Shown: one piece after another, positions 1 through 10,628 of the stretch | Layout of the letters: the number at the start of each line of letters is the position of its first letter | Position numbering within the stretch: position 1 is the stretch's first letter | Assembly (NCBI GenBank): GCA_003427395.1 | Contig: BFEA01000401.1 | Location: forward strand, 633,222 to 663,221 | Direction of reading: 5' to 3' | DNA: 30,000 bases | Source: Chara braunii | Lineage: Eukaryota > Streptophyta > Charophyceae > Charales > Characeae | Program-made: the position numbers and the translations under genes | Notes under the pieces: model-generated | What the model was told of the DNA's origin: nothing | Seen by the model: the letters and a program-made list of their open reading frames with translations, nothing else | Database searches by the model: none

Positions 1-340
1 TATCTGCAGGGGTAGCACTGATTCACTGGAAGGCATATTGATGAGTTGGCAAGATATTGGTGTTGCGCTGATGAGCGCTGGACTCAGGGGAACTTTGAAA
101 CATTTTGTATTCATATTTCTGATAATATAAACTGTGAAACTCGGTCCTCATCTTCTCTATCTTTGTCTATTGTCAGACTACTGTTCATTGTGTGTGGGAG
201 TACGATGCATGGCATGTACACACTTGCGTGAGATGGTCCCCAGGACCCATGCATTATCCAAATCCTTGCCATCTAAGCTACTGGTGGGATTTTGGATCTC
301 TTGCTGGTATTTGTTTGGTAATCCAGACAGGCACCATTTT
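1..340. other. Unassigned sequence, inside the presumed UVSSA intron 3
   Basis: I see no convincing coding exon, RNA gene or repeat here. If the minus-strand UVSSA gene continues to the left, this stretch is intron. Confidence 0.3.
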
Positions 341-345
341 TAGCC

Positions 346-880
346 ATGCATCATACGCCTCATCTACATTTAGCTCGCTGCCATCCATCCCATACCACAT
401 ACCATCCTATACCATCCCCACATTCCCCACTCATTTTCTCAATCACATTCCATCCAATTGCGCATCCCATTCTTTCTAAATCAAACCCATCCAGCCCGTC
501 CCATCCAACCCACTCCCTCCCATCCCCTCCCATTCCGTCCATCTCATCCATCCCATCCAACCCATCCCAACCCATCTACCCCATCTAACCACCTCCACAC
601 AACTTTACCATCCATCCCATGCTCTGCCACCTTCACACAACTTTGCCGTTCCATTCAATCCAGTCTACTCTTTCGTCCATCCATTCTCCAATTCTATTGA
701 TCCCATCCAACCTATCCAATCAGTCCCATCCAACCCATCCCATTCCTTCCATCCATCGAACCGATCCCAGTTCACCTATCCCATCCGATCCCATCCAACG
801 TATCTAGTCTATGTTCCATCCACGACTTCACCTGGCCCATCCAACCCATCCAACCCATCCCATCTTATCCCATCTTACCC
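346..880. repeat. Degenerate CATCC-type satellite
   Basis: About 530 bases made almost entirely of variants of CATCC, CCCATC and CAACC on the plus strand, so G-poor and strongly strand-asymmetric. Open frames across it are serine/proline/histidine-rich on plus and tryptophan/aspartate/glycine-rich on minus, as expected from a simple repeat. It lies in the presumed intron 3 of the UVSSA-like gene. Confidence 0.85.
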
Positions 881-885
881 CAGCC

Positions 886-1258
886 CGACCATACACATCC
901 CATCCAGCCCATGCAACCTATCCAATCTGTCCCATTCCACTGACCCGCTTCCGCCCCATCCAATCGATCCTACTACACCTNCGACCATACACATCCCATC
1001 CAGCCCATGCAACCTATCCAATCTGTCCCATTCCACTGACCCGCTTCCGCCCCATCCAATCGATCCTACTACACCTCTCCTACCAAATGCCGCAGAACTT
1101 GAAGCCCATACCAACACATCCCATCTTATCCCATCTTACCCATCTCGACCATACACATCCCATCCAGCCCATGCAACCTATCCAATCTGTCCCATCCCAC
1201 TGACCCGCCCCTGCCCCATCCAATCGACCCTACTACACCTCTCCTTCCCAATGCAGCA
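886..1258. repeat. Three copies of a ~95-bp repeat, two split by a single N
   Basis: A block starting CGACCATACACATCCC begins at 886, 982 and 1146. The copies at 886-980 and 982-1076 are identical over 95 bases and are separated only by the N at 981. The third copy is similar but not identical. After copies two and three the sequence continues with a shared CAGAACTTGAAG stretch, whereas copy one stops at the N. This looks like two overlapping contig ends left unmerged. Confidence 0.85.
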
Positions 1259-1269
1259 GAACTTGAAGT

Positions 1270-1332
1270 CGGAAGAGGAGGAGGAGGAGACGAAGACGAC
1301 AAAGAAGAAGAAGAAGAAGAAGAAGAAGAAGA
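1270..1332. repeat. (GAG)n/(AAG)n trinucleotide microsatellite
   Basis: A purine-only run on the plus strand goes from GAGGAGGAG to a pure AAG block at about 1302-1332. On the minus strand it encodes a run of serines, which explains a spurious open frame. Confidence 0.9.
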
Positions 1333-1635
1333 CTGAGGCCAAAGTGCGTTGCGAACTCGGAACTCCATACCCCCATCGCAGCAAATTGAAGTTTGTAGTT
1401 GATAGTCTGTAGTGGGGAGAATAAGAGCGAGGAGAAGGCGGGTTGGGCACTTGGACCTCAAAGTAATCGGAAGTATACATCCACGTTCACCATAATGATG
1501 GTTATCTGCATGCACATCCATTTACCAGGACCAGAACAGGAGAAATTAATGTGACCGTGAGTCCCTGACCGATAACTTGTGGTGATTGCTGATATGAACT
1601 TACGAAGGGAAGAACAATCAGATTGTAATACTCAC

Positions 1636-2058
1636 CATACTGATTTCCATATGTTGATGTCGTAATCTTCTGCTTTCATCAGTTCCATCCTTGACTGCAC
1701 CTGGATCATTGCACCAAAACCCTTCTGCCTCCATTTCCATTTCATATAACTCCACTCCGGCTTCGTGATTGGCACACCCACCCTTCTTCACAGTATGCAC
1801 AGCAGCAAGATCTGCTGGCCCTACCGCCAATGGTGCCACAAGGATGGCCACAGCTTCATCGATTTCTTTCATTGTGGAGACGAACTGAGTTTCCTGCTCA
1901 GGGAAATCTGCCTTCAGGCTCTCATACTTGGATACTAACAGCTGACGAGTCCTTTCCTCCCTCTCCCTCCTCTCCTGCTCTGCTACAGCCTCTCTTTCTC
2001 TCACATTCGGGAACTGCATCCGCAATGTGTCCTTCAAGTACCGATAGCCCAGCCTGAT
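1636..2058 (-). CDS. UVSSA: UVSSA-like gene, exon 3 (partial gene, continues beyond left edge)
   Basis: Third visible coding exon, 141 codons, residues about 139-279 of the assembled protein. The acceptor is GGGCAG|ATC at 2059/2058 and the donor is ATG|GTGAGT at 1636/1635, both phase 0. It begins IRLGYRYLKDTLRMQFP, the end of the UVSSA VHS/ENTH-like helical domain. A very charged coiled-coil-like stretch (REREAVAEQERREREERTRQ) and a helical segment follow, as in UVSSA proteins. UVSSA is known to bind stalled RNA polymerase II with CSA/CSB and to bring TFIIH for transcription-coupled nucleotide excision repair in the nucleus. The TFIIH-binding and DUF2043 parts are not in the window. No frameshift or stop is present, so this exon looks intact. 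The family call is firm; the exact 3' border rests on splice consensus only. Confidence 0.85.
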
Positions 2059-2080
2059 CTGCCCAGCAACCACCAGCCGC

Positions 2081-2085
2081 ATCAG
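2081..2085 (-). promoter_or_regulatory. Predicted branch point CTGAT of UVSSA intron 2
   Basis: Read on the minus strand, TACTGATG fits the plant branch consensus CTRAY, with its A opposite 2082, about 23 nt upstream of the acceptor AG. It sits in the only 35 nt between the AG-repeat tract and the exon. No pyrimidine tract follows it, so this motif probably carries acceptor recognition. Confidence 0.5.
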
Positions 2086-2092
2086 TACATCC

Positions 2093-2233
<141 letters not shown>

Positions 2234-2643
2234 GTAGTTACTCACCACAACAGCCCCTGTTCAGCCTGACCTCTATTGCAGACAATGAAGCACACTGAAG
2301 ATTAGCCAATCCAACAATGAAACGTTTTACCTCTATGGCAAGCAACATGTAAGCTCAACAGATCCGCTATATCCCTTTCTTGAGTATCTGGGTTTCGGCT
2401 TTCTTTGGGGTACCCGTTTTTATTTGTTTTTGCAGCTCCCCTTTTGCTGTGCCTCTCACGTATAAGGCTCACCATGTTCACTGTGGTTGAGCATGAGCTG
2501 CCCACACCCCGATGTGCCATAAAGGCCCACTTGCACGCTATGAAGGGAGGGGGAGGTATATTCCTGTCCATTTTTCCCTCAGATCTTCAGCATATGTTTT
2601 GTCCATTCTCTTAATGATGCTCATTCACATGCATCCATTCGTA

Positions 2644-2766
2644 GTACACAGAAGGGGGGAGGAAGGAAGGAAAGGGGTAGCGGGTGGAGGAGAGGTGGGG
2701 GGGAGGGAAAAGGCGAAGAGGAGGGGAAGAGGAGGAGAAGAGGAGGAAGTAGGGTCAGAGGAGGGC
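2644..2766. repeat. Long G-rich purine tract
   Basis: About 120 bases are nearly all A or G on plus, with several runs of three or more G (for example GGTGGGGGGGAGGG). In the minus-strand UVSSA transcript it becomes a long C/U-rich tract inside intron 2. It could form triplex or G-quadruplex DNA; that is inference from composition. Confidence 0.75.
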
Positions 2767-3635
2767 CACAGAACAGAACTGAGGAAAGACAAAAAAACGA
2801 AAGGAAAAAAACTTCGCAGGGTTCCCAATACTCACCACTGGAGCAGACTACTCTAGAATGGCACAAGAGGCCAGTCAGTGTTCGGGTTGCAGGGAATTTT
2901 GCATTGAGCAGCAGCCGTTGCTTATGGTAAGTGGCCACCCCTATGGACAGAGCAGGACCGGTCCGGGTGTGGACTGTGGAAGCATCATGGGTTATGCCTT
3001 CATAATCCTCATGGCACAAAGCATGCCTATCACATGCTAGCCGAATCTCAGGTGGGCCATCACAGTGCAGCATCGAGCAAGTTTGTTGGGTTTCCGCGAC
3101 CAATATTCCCTCCCTATGGGCAGGCGATGATGGGGCTCGATCCAAAGTAAGGGTGTTTAGCTGTTGCAGGATCTGATGTGCAACAGCTCGCCTGGCGGCA
3201 ATAACCTTTCAGTACAGTGTGCTGTAGGTGGTTTATGCGAGGGTTTATTCTCGACCTCAGGCTGCTGCATCTATTGCTCGTTTGGCAAGGATGGAGGAGA
3301 TCCGCTTATGGGAGCAGCGAGAGTATGCCCAACACTGCATGTGGGACATGAACGGAGAGGCTGTGGCCGGTGATGGCATCGAGGATAGTCCACCAAGTAG
3401 AGACACATACTTTCCGTGACAGCTTTCTTTGAAACATTGACGACACATGGCATGTTGCTCACATGCCAGAAGGGAAGCAGACTGACGTTGGCAGTTATTC
3501 AAGGATGGAATGTCAAGGCCACTACGGCATATCCACCATGCAATAAGGGGTGGGGGGGGACGAGTACAAGACAACAACTTTCGTGGCAGAGGCTGGCAGT
3601 GACCATCCCTTCGCAGTGTTCGCAGCAGAGATGGT

Positions 3636-4396
3636 ATTGTGTGCATACTAAACGAACTGGTGCCTGTGTGGAGGCAAAATGGCAGGTGCAGCCACCGTCC
3701 TCGGAGGGGCCGCCTCACTATCCACGGCAAAATCTGTCCGATCTACACAGGCAAGGGACACTGCCTGGCCATGTTCAGGGAAGGGGGGAGGGTCGGCCAC
3801 ATCATTCTCCGGAGGCTGTAGAGCTTGTGTGCATACTAAACGAACTGGTGCCTGTGTGGAGACAAAATGGCAGGTGCAGCCACCGTCCTCAGAGGGGCCG
3901 ACTCACTATTCGTGGCAGAATCTGTCCGATATACACAGGCGAGGGATGCTGCCTGGCCATGTTCAGGGAAGGGGCGAGGGTCGGCCAGATTGTTCTCCGG
4001 AGGCTGTAGAGCTTGTGTGCATACTAAACGAACTACTGGTGCCTGTGTGGAGACAAAATGGCAGGTGCAGCCACCGTCCTCGGAGGGGCCACCTCACTAT
4101 TCGCGGCAGAATCTGTCCGATATACACAGGCGAGGGACACTGCCTGGCCATGTTCAGGGAAGGGGCGACGGTCGGCCAGATCATTCTCCAGAGGCTGTAG
4201 AGCTTGTGTGCATACTAAACGAACTGGTGCCTGTGTGGAGACAAAATGGCAGGTGCAGCCACCATCCTCGGAGGGGCCGCCTCACTATTCGCGGCAGAAT
4301 CTGTCCGATCTACACAGGCGAGGGACACTGCCTGGCCATGTTCAGGGAAGGGGGGAGGGTCGGCCAGATCGTTCTCCGGAGGCTGTAGAGCTTGTC
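3636..4396. repeat. Four-copy 188-bp tandem repeat
   Basis: The motif GTGCATACTAAACGAACTGG recurs at 3641, 3829, 4017 and 4208, giving periods of 188, 188 and 191. The third unit has a 3-base insertion (ACT). Units are roughly 93-97% alike by eye. The period is not a multiple of three, so one reading frame passes through all three frames of the unit and stops at the shared GGAGGCTGTAG. That explains several overlapping open frames of 120-200 codons that look like a repeat protein but are not. The array lies in UVSSA intron 2. Confidence 0.95.
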
Positions 4397-4399
4397 AGT

Positions 4400-5390
4400 A
4401 CACATCCAGATACTGCTCCTGATTGACCGCCCAGAGTGAGTGGGATTCTGACACATGGTGATGGAAAGAGGTAGTACATCCGACAGAGTGCACCCTACCG
4501 CCATTATCCCACAGGGTCCATGAGCTATCAGCAAACGCAACAGCACCGAAATGAGCGAGGAGACACACATTAATGGCACGGTACACACAGCGGCCTCACT
4601 GTAGCACTATGAGATCATTTGATTCTGCAGATTGCACGGCAGGGGGAGGTTCATTCCGGTCTTGACAGTCTCTGTGAGGCTCCTCTGGCTGTATTAACTC
4701 CTGAGGCTCTATAGCATGTATTCCGGAGAGAGATCAACTCCATACGGGGGTTCTGTCAAACGATCAGAGGGCGGATCGTTGTCAGTTGGAGTGGGGAAGC
4801 GTTCGACGCGACGTGGATTAGAAGTGGGGGGCTTGCATCACATGCAAGAAGCGGAAGCTGATCAGCCACGCTTCTACTAGTGGCTACCAGTCCTGCAAAT
4901 GCTGCACAGGTGGCTGCACTTCGCATGTGTGTGTGCTCGTGGCACATACCCACATACATACGTATTGGCACATATCCAAGAACCATCCGTGCATTTGCTA
5001 TAAAAATGTGTAGTGGGCGGTAGAAAGCAAGAAGAAAATAGAGGGCCATGCAGGGGGCAGATCTTACAGACAAAGATACGTGAGTGATGGTCAAGGTGCA
5101 TACCAAGACAAAGCACAACATAACATGCATGATGAAAGGACGCTGATCACTTGTGCCCTCCCTCTCTTACCGTGCCTCACCACATCTTTCCCTCATATTC
5201 CCCCCTACCCTGCTTCTTCCTCCATTTCTTCATCCTGGTCCATCAATATTCTCCTCCCCGATGCCATGCAAACCTCAGCTCTGCGATATGTACACATAAC
5301 ATCACAGGGACGGAGGCAGCATATGATGCAGTGCACAGCAGCAGAGAGGGTGAGGACACGGACGAGAACATTGGTCAGGAAGCGAACACA
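4400..5390. other. Intron 2 sequence without recognised features
   Basis: I read both strands and found no convincing exon, repeat or RNA gene. The segment adjoins UVSSA exon 2 and is intronic for the minus-strand transcript. Confidence 0.5.
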
Positions 5391-5393
5391 CAC

Positions 5394-5615
5394 CTGGGTG
5401 TAGCTGGTGCCAAACTTATCATTCCATTTCTCAAGAATTTCAATACTCTTCTTGCGCAGCGCATCCGCAGCTGACTCCGGCGGTGGCAAAGGCTGCTCCG
5501 ACCGGTACCCAATCGTCAAGAGAAGATACGACTCGAAGACAGTTGTCAGCAGGGAACGGAAGAGCTTTGACCTCATGAACAGCTCATCGATGGCCAGCAC
5601 AGTCAAATAACGCAC
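5394..5615 (-). CDS. UVSSA: UVSSA-like gene, exon 2
   Basis: 74 codons, phase 0 at both ends, covering residues 65-138. The acceptor is a good pyrimidine-rich site ending CCGTGGCAG|GTG (5616/5615) and the donor is ACCCAG|GTGTGT (5394/5393). The translation VRYLTVLAIDELFMRSKLFR matches the most conserved helix pair of the UVSSA N-terminal VHS/ENTH-like domain. It is followed by the family-typical LPPP motif and EILEKWNDKFGTSY. This domain is known to contact the CSA ubiquitin-ligase subunit in animals. Joined to exon 1 (ending KKKHSQ) and exon 3 (starting IRLGYRYL) it gives continuous family-like sequence. It appears intact. Confidence in the family is high because the conserved block is long and spacing across both junctions fits. 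Confidence 0.9.
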
Positions 5616-6064
5616 CTGCCACGGACAAAAGGAAGCAAGAGATTCAGCCAAACAAGCAAAGTAAAATAAACAAGGTTTGGGAAAGAGCATGGGACGAACA
5701 AGAGGATGAGGACAAGGAAGAGGAGGAGATTTCAGCTGTGACCACTTGCGTTCCCTTCTTTTTCCCTTGTCCCCAAGAAAAAACATCGTAGTGCATGCCT
5801 TCAATTTTTTCCCAAAGAACGTGATCGATGATCATCTCTGGAATCAAATACCACCCCCACTTACATAATGGCTCGAGCTTTTACATTAGAACAATAATAC
5901 TGTATTCTGTAATGAACCCAGTCTGGAAGATACTCATCAGATGTCGAAATACGAGAGATCTCAGTTCTGAATAATGTCTCCAAATAATCGTGAATGTGAT
6001 CTGTAATACAATGTCTGGTAACCAATGGACGAAAAGAGGAGAGAGGGGAATAGACAAATTAGAG

Positions 6065-6361
6065 GGTGGAAGAGATATCCATCAATGACCACAGAGGTAG
6101 TAGCCCAACAATACCCTCTCCTTCTCCAGGCTTCCCTCTCTCCTCCTCGTCAGAACAGTGTCCAATAACGAGCCTGACAAGTCAGATCACATCAAAAGTG
6201 CCACGTGGCACAGGTGGAAGAGATATTCATCAATGACCACAGAGGTAGTAGCCCAACAATACCCTCTCCTTCTCCGGGCTTCCCTCTCTCCTCCTCGTCA
6301 GAACAGTGTCCAATAACGAGCCTGACAGGTCAGATCACCATCAAAAGTGCCACGTGGCACA
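6065..6361. repeat. 148-bp tandem duplication ending in a CACGTG palindrome
   Basis: Two nearly identical units start at 6065 and 6213 (GGTGGAAGAGATAT). They differ by a few substitutions and one extra base in the second unit. Each ends with the 12-bp perfect palindrome TGCCACGTGGCA (6199-6210 and 6348-6359). The duplication lies in UVSSA intron 1. Confidence 0.95.
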
Positions 6362-6576
6362 GTTCTCCCGTGAAGACTTCAGCAGCGCACAGTATCGACA
6401 TCAACATCAGGTAAGCATCCCGTTCTCTCTCAATCATCCACAGATCCCGATCTCCCTCCTTGTCGCGTCCAACTCAGCAATGAAGACAGTGCGGCACAAG
6501 CCACGTCAGCATAGGAGACAGTGGCATATGCCACGTCAGCAGTGTCGAAGACAGCGTGGCCTTGCGCCACGTCAGC
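6199..6576. promoter_or_regulatory. Cluster of ACGT-core (G-box / C-box like) motifs
   Basis: Five ACGT-core sites lie within about 380 bp: two TGCCACGTGGCA palindromes (6199, 6348) and three GCCACGTCAGC copies (6500-6510, 6530-6540, 6566-6576). The last three sit in a 30-36-bp minisatellite, and each follows a short inverted repeat, for example the perfect 14-mer GTGGCATATGCCAC. In plants these cores bind bZIP and bHLH factors (established). A regulatory role inside this intron is inference; it may be only a minisatellite. Confidence 0.45.
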
Positions 6577-6579
6577 AGA

Positions 6580-7930
6580 GGCTGGCGCAGAAGCAGGAAG
6601 GCGCCAGCATGCGACAGCAGTCTTGCGTCGTCATCCACAGTGCCAGCGTAGAGCCAGCGTCCAGCCAGCGTCCAACTAGCATCAAGCCAGTGTCAAGGCA
6701 GCATAGCAAGACTGAATGTTGACTTCCTGGAGGCAGGGTCTTATGTAGCATTTGACCAGGTAGACCTGCCTCAGGTTTACCACCCACCATGGCTCAGATT
6801 GACTCGCAGCCAACGGCCTGGATCCCATACAGTTGCGGACTTGCACTTGGCCTGAATGCTGCCTTGGTACCAGCATACAAACAAGTGTGTGTGTCTGACC
6901 GGAGGCCTGGGCTGGGTCCACGGTGACTGTGACTGAGGGTCGTGGACAGTTGACTTTCAGTCAATTGTCTGGCGCAGGGCCCCTGAATCCAAACATTTGG
7001 GGTCCTGCCTCTCCGTGAGGCGGCCTTGGTCGTCGTCGGGCCTGGGGCCCCTAGACAGGTTACGAGGGATACCGAACGGGTTATTGCAATTCCACTCAAC
7101 GGGTTCCTTTTTGTTTCTTTCGTTTTTCCCCTTAAGAGGGCAACGGCCTCGCGATATCATATTTGAACTGACCTGCCCCAGGTAATTCATAATTATTTTG
7201 TTCTGTGCACGTGATTGCATCTGGATTGGAACTTGGGTCTGTATTTCAACAGTTCATGAACGAACTGAGCTAGCCCCGTTGGCACCGCTCAACAGGTTCC
7301 TACCTTTCCCATCTTCCCATTGTCAATCGCCCTTTAGTCTATCAAAATTTTAAGTCAACTCAGCTCTTTATAACCACAGGTCTCTGTCACACAGTCTTTT
7401 TACTTTTTGGGTAATCCTTTATGGTCCACGTGGAACACATCTTGCCTTTCGATTATGCCTGACGGTGCGCGCGTGGAACATGTCTTGCATTGGATCTGGA
7501 TTGACATTTATGGTCTACGCAGAACACATCCTGCCTTTGGATACTCCTTCACATGGTCCATTAAGAACACCAAAGGTATTGAAGTCCCAACCCAGAAGCA
7601 GTACAAAGATCACTAATCCCAATCGAGTCAAGCATTCTGAAGTTTCTGCAACTTGGGCTCATCATGGTACAATAGCTGGTTTAAAACAGCAAGCCCTTTA
7701 TGGCCTATTAGCCACGATCCTTCTAGCTTTAGTTAAAAAAAGACTGATCACACCAGGCAGGAGAGGGAGCTGAGAGGGGAAGGAAAACCAAGCTAATTTT
7801 TGAAATGTGGCAGACACCGTAGAATTCCCATGGCTATGAACTCAGCAACAATAAAGAGTCAATTAAAAAGTCAATTAAACAATTAACCACTTGTAAAGAA
7901 CTGCAGTAAAGACCCCACCATTGTAATAGC
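6580..7930. other. Intron 1 sequence with weak local repeats
   Basis: No exon or element identified. GCCAGCGTCCA-like motifs repeat near 6640-6710. A phrase containing TGGTCCACGTGGAACACATC (near 7422) recurs about 89 bp later as TGGTCTACGCAGAACACATC, with a third weaker copy between them. Confidence 0.45.
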
Positions 7931-7934
7931 CTTT

Positions 7935-8021
7935 GGGCCGTACAGCCTGACTTTTGACCCCAGAAATTTGACTTTCTGGCTAAGTCAAAGTTCTGGGGTC
8001 AAAAGTCAGGCTGTACGGCCC
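7935..8021. repeat. Near-perfect 39-bp inverted repeat with 9-nt loop
   Basis: The left arm at 7935-7973 starts GGGCCGTACAGCCTGACTTT. The right arm at 7983-8021 ends AAAGTCAGGCTGTACGGCCC. The arms pair with one mismatch in 39, around the loop TTCTGGCTA. It is in UVSSA intron 1. It could be a very recent inverted duplication, a small-RNA hairpin, or a palindromic library artefact. Confidence 0.95.
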
Positions 8022-9428
8022 TAGGGGTGCAAACAAAGGTCCTTGGGTTAGTAGCCTAGGGGATCCAGCATCCATCAGAGTGAGTCCCCAGGGCCTAGGG
8101 AAATCTAAGCCGGGAAAGTCACCACTCAGGGGCTCTACCAGCTCCAGCTGTCCAAGACTCAAAGATTGCTCCAGAAGTCAACCACGGACACAGATTGCAC
8201 ACAATCTAAAGACTCAGGATGTGGTTCCAGAAGCGTACAGGGCTTACCGGGTCAAGGCAACGTCAGAAAGTGGCCAGTACCCACCACCCAGATAGAAAAA
8301 TCTCAGCCCTTGGTGCGCCAGAGAAGGAAGTAGCCCAGGCTGGTCGACCTGCCCACATGTCGGTCATTCATTCTGCGTTGTGCTTGGTGGTGCATGCTGC
8401 CGGGCACTAGCCCTGGACAAGAAGGCAGACTGGAAAGACAGAGTACCTAGCAGTAGGAGGTGGGCATGCACAATATCTTAGAACAGTGAGAGAAAGAGAG
8501 AGAGCTGCTTGAGGGAGAGGCCACAGCCTGTGGTACGCGCACGCGCGCGAGAGAGAGAGAGAGAGAAATGTTACGTGGTGGTGACTGTCATTGAAGGAAG
8601 ACAGTGCTTTGCTTCTGAAGGCCGGAATTGTCATGTCCAGTGTCGATTTTCATAGCGCTGGCTTGGTTCACAAAGCCGGTGTCAAAGACAGCGGCATTGG
8701 CGAGGTGCTGAGAGTAGAACGAGGCTTCATTAATAGTAGCTGATAGGGGGAGCGACTTCCTGAGGTGGCCAGAGCCATATTTTCAGAATGTCTAGAGATC
8801 GGAGAGTGCCCTGAGCTGTTCTTGTGATGTGACACATCTTCTTTTGACACCATTCACTCCATTGGAAATTAGAATGATGTAGCAGATCATGTTCTGCACC
8901 TTCAGATAAGATCTCATTTTCTATTTTCGGTTTGCTAGCATCCAGTCGCTCACACCTAGCTCACCTCACACTGGCCACCTGCTTAGTTAGACAACCCATC
9001 TTGCCCACCAGTCTGCCAGAGGCATAGAGGTGAATTAGTGGGCTAGTCCACAGGTCCCCCCAGCAGACGGGGGGGGTTGCAAGCGGCTTGCTAATGGCAG
9101 CTAATGGGAACCAGCTACCAGCTACCGGTCGGCCACACATGCTGCCAACCCACGCAGTGAAAGGGCTCCCTGGAATCAGCACCAGCTAGGCAATATGTGT
9201 TGACGCCGATCTGGTTAGCTAACGGCAGCTACGGCTATCAGCCCGGTGGGCTAACCGCAGCATGGTACCCCCAAGGCCAGGATTTCCCTGCCCATTTTTT
9301 CCAGGTACATAATTTCCTTAAAGCATGAATGAATAGAGTCAAGAATTCCACCGCTAGAGTCAAGCCTATACGGTCGTAACAGGGGCTCTCTGAACTGTGC
9401 GAGATGGTCGCCCATCACACGGCTCTCC
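8022..9428. other. Intron 1 sequence without recognised genes
   Basis: There is a short alternating CGCG/GAGA microsatellite at 8535-8566. Repeated GGCAGCTA/GCTAACGG phrases occur near 9090-9260. No supported exon or RNA gene was seen. Confidence 0.45.
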
Positions 9429-9541
9429 AACTCAAGTTGCCTTATTACTTAGTATAAACCAACAGTACTTTTTAGGCCCGTTCAAACTCAAGTTGCCTTA
9501 TTACTTAGTATTAAACCAACAGTACTTTTTAGGCCCACACA
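9429..9541. repeat. 56-bp tandem duplication, with diverged further copies
   Basis: The unit starting AACTCAAGTTGCCTTATTAC occurs at 9429 and 9485 and ends in TTTTTAGGCCC. A partial diverged copy (ATTAAACCACCAGTAC) is near 9561, and a fuller one (CAACTCAAGTTGC ... AAACCACCAGTAC) is at about 9806-9865. This suggests a dispersed short element that has been tandemly amplified. Confidence 0.85.
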
Positions 9542-9869
9542 TTGGCCGCGGGCGCTTGTCATTAAACCACCAGTACCCCCAAAAGCAGCCTTCCCGGACC
9601 ATCACACGGTTTTAGCAGCTAACGAGAACCAGATACCCCATACAGGCCACACCTGTTCTAGACAGAACCCACCACATGGCTGGAAGAGCCATGATGTGTG
9701 TCCTCCATGTCACTGTTTCATCAAGCTGCCCACCAGGTCTCCTTTCCTTTGATAAACACATTCTCACTGCTCAACGGCAGACTGGAGCCTCACGACAGAG
9801 GCCCAACTCAAGTTGCTTTTTTATTATTACTGTAATACTGTGTTAAACCACCAGTACGTTTCGCAGCCA

Positions 9870-10385
9870 TTTTGCCGAAAAGCAGCTTGCATGCTGTGGC
9901 AATCAGGCGGGATATACCGGGGTGCCATTTTGCCCGCCCGCCACCATTTGGCACCCGTCCGTTTCGCCCAACATCCATCATCCATCCAGGCAAAGCAGGG
10001 GTCGATGCAAGGCTCCACCGTGCATTTCGGGCCTGATTTGCCTGGACGGACTTGGGGGGTGAGAGCATGGGGGGATGGGGGGACTTACTAACCACTTTAC
10101 AGCTGACTCCGTGACAGCACCAACTAAAGACTCCCGGCATGTATCTCACCTCGATTGCGGGCATGTTCAGGGAATGTACTTCCGTGAACACCAACTAAGT
10201 ATCGCATTTCGAGCGCCACTGAGAACGGACGGACGGCCGCGATTGATGCTATACACTACTCGTTGCCTCGATCACGTGGTTGGTGCTTAGTACTGAAAAC
10301 TCTATAGTTTGATTGACAATCAACGCATTCATAACTCTCATTATATTCCGTTGGTCGCATTCATTCAGGGACGCCCGGCCTCCGG
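9870..10385. other. Intron 1 sequence without recognised features
   Basis: Open frames on both strands overlap here but none has a recognisable family match or splice context. Confidence 0.4.
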
Positions 10386-10399
10386 CTTTCCAGCGATCG

Positions 10400-10582
10400 G
10401 CCCGGTAATCGATTGATTGATAGATAGATTGATTGACTGATTGATTGGTTGGTTGATTGATGAACTAATCAACTGATGGATGGATAGATCAACTAATTGA
10501 TCGATTCATCAATTGGTGCATGGATGGATGGATGGGTGGATAGATGGATTGGTTGATGATTGATGGATTGCTTGATTAATCA

Positions 10583-10628
<46 letters not shown>

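Noticed and set aside
346-1521. Pro/Ser/His-rich plus and Trp/Asp/Gly-rich minus frames
   Set aside because: Composition of the CATCC satellite and the AAG microsatellite; not UVSSA-like and no splice context.
3636-4396. CRISPR-like array
   Set aside because: Whole 188-bp units are repeated with no distinct spacers, and the genome is eukaryotic.
3416-4426. Overlapping plus-strand frames of 120-197 codons that look like a repeat protein
   Set aside because: They are products of the 188-bp array read through rotating frames; each ends at the same GGCTGTAG of a repeat unit and none has splice or family support.
6306-6722. 138-codon frame rich in Q, R and H
   Set aside because: It crosses the 148-bp duplication and the CACGTC minisatellite, has no family match, and lies antisense in UVSSA intron 1.
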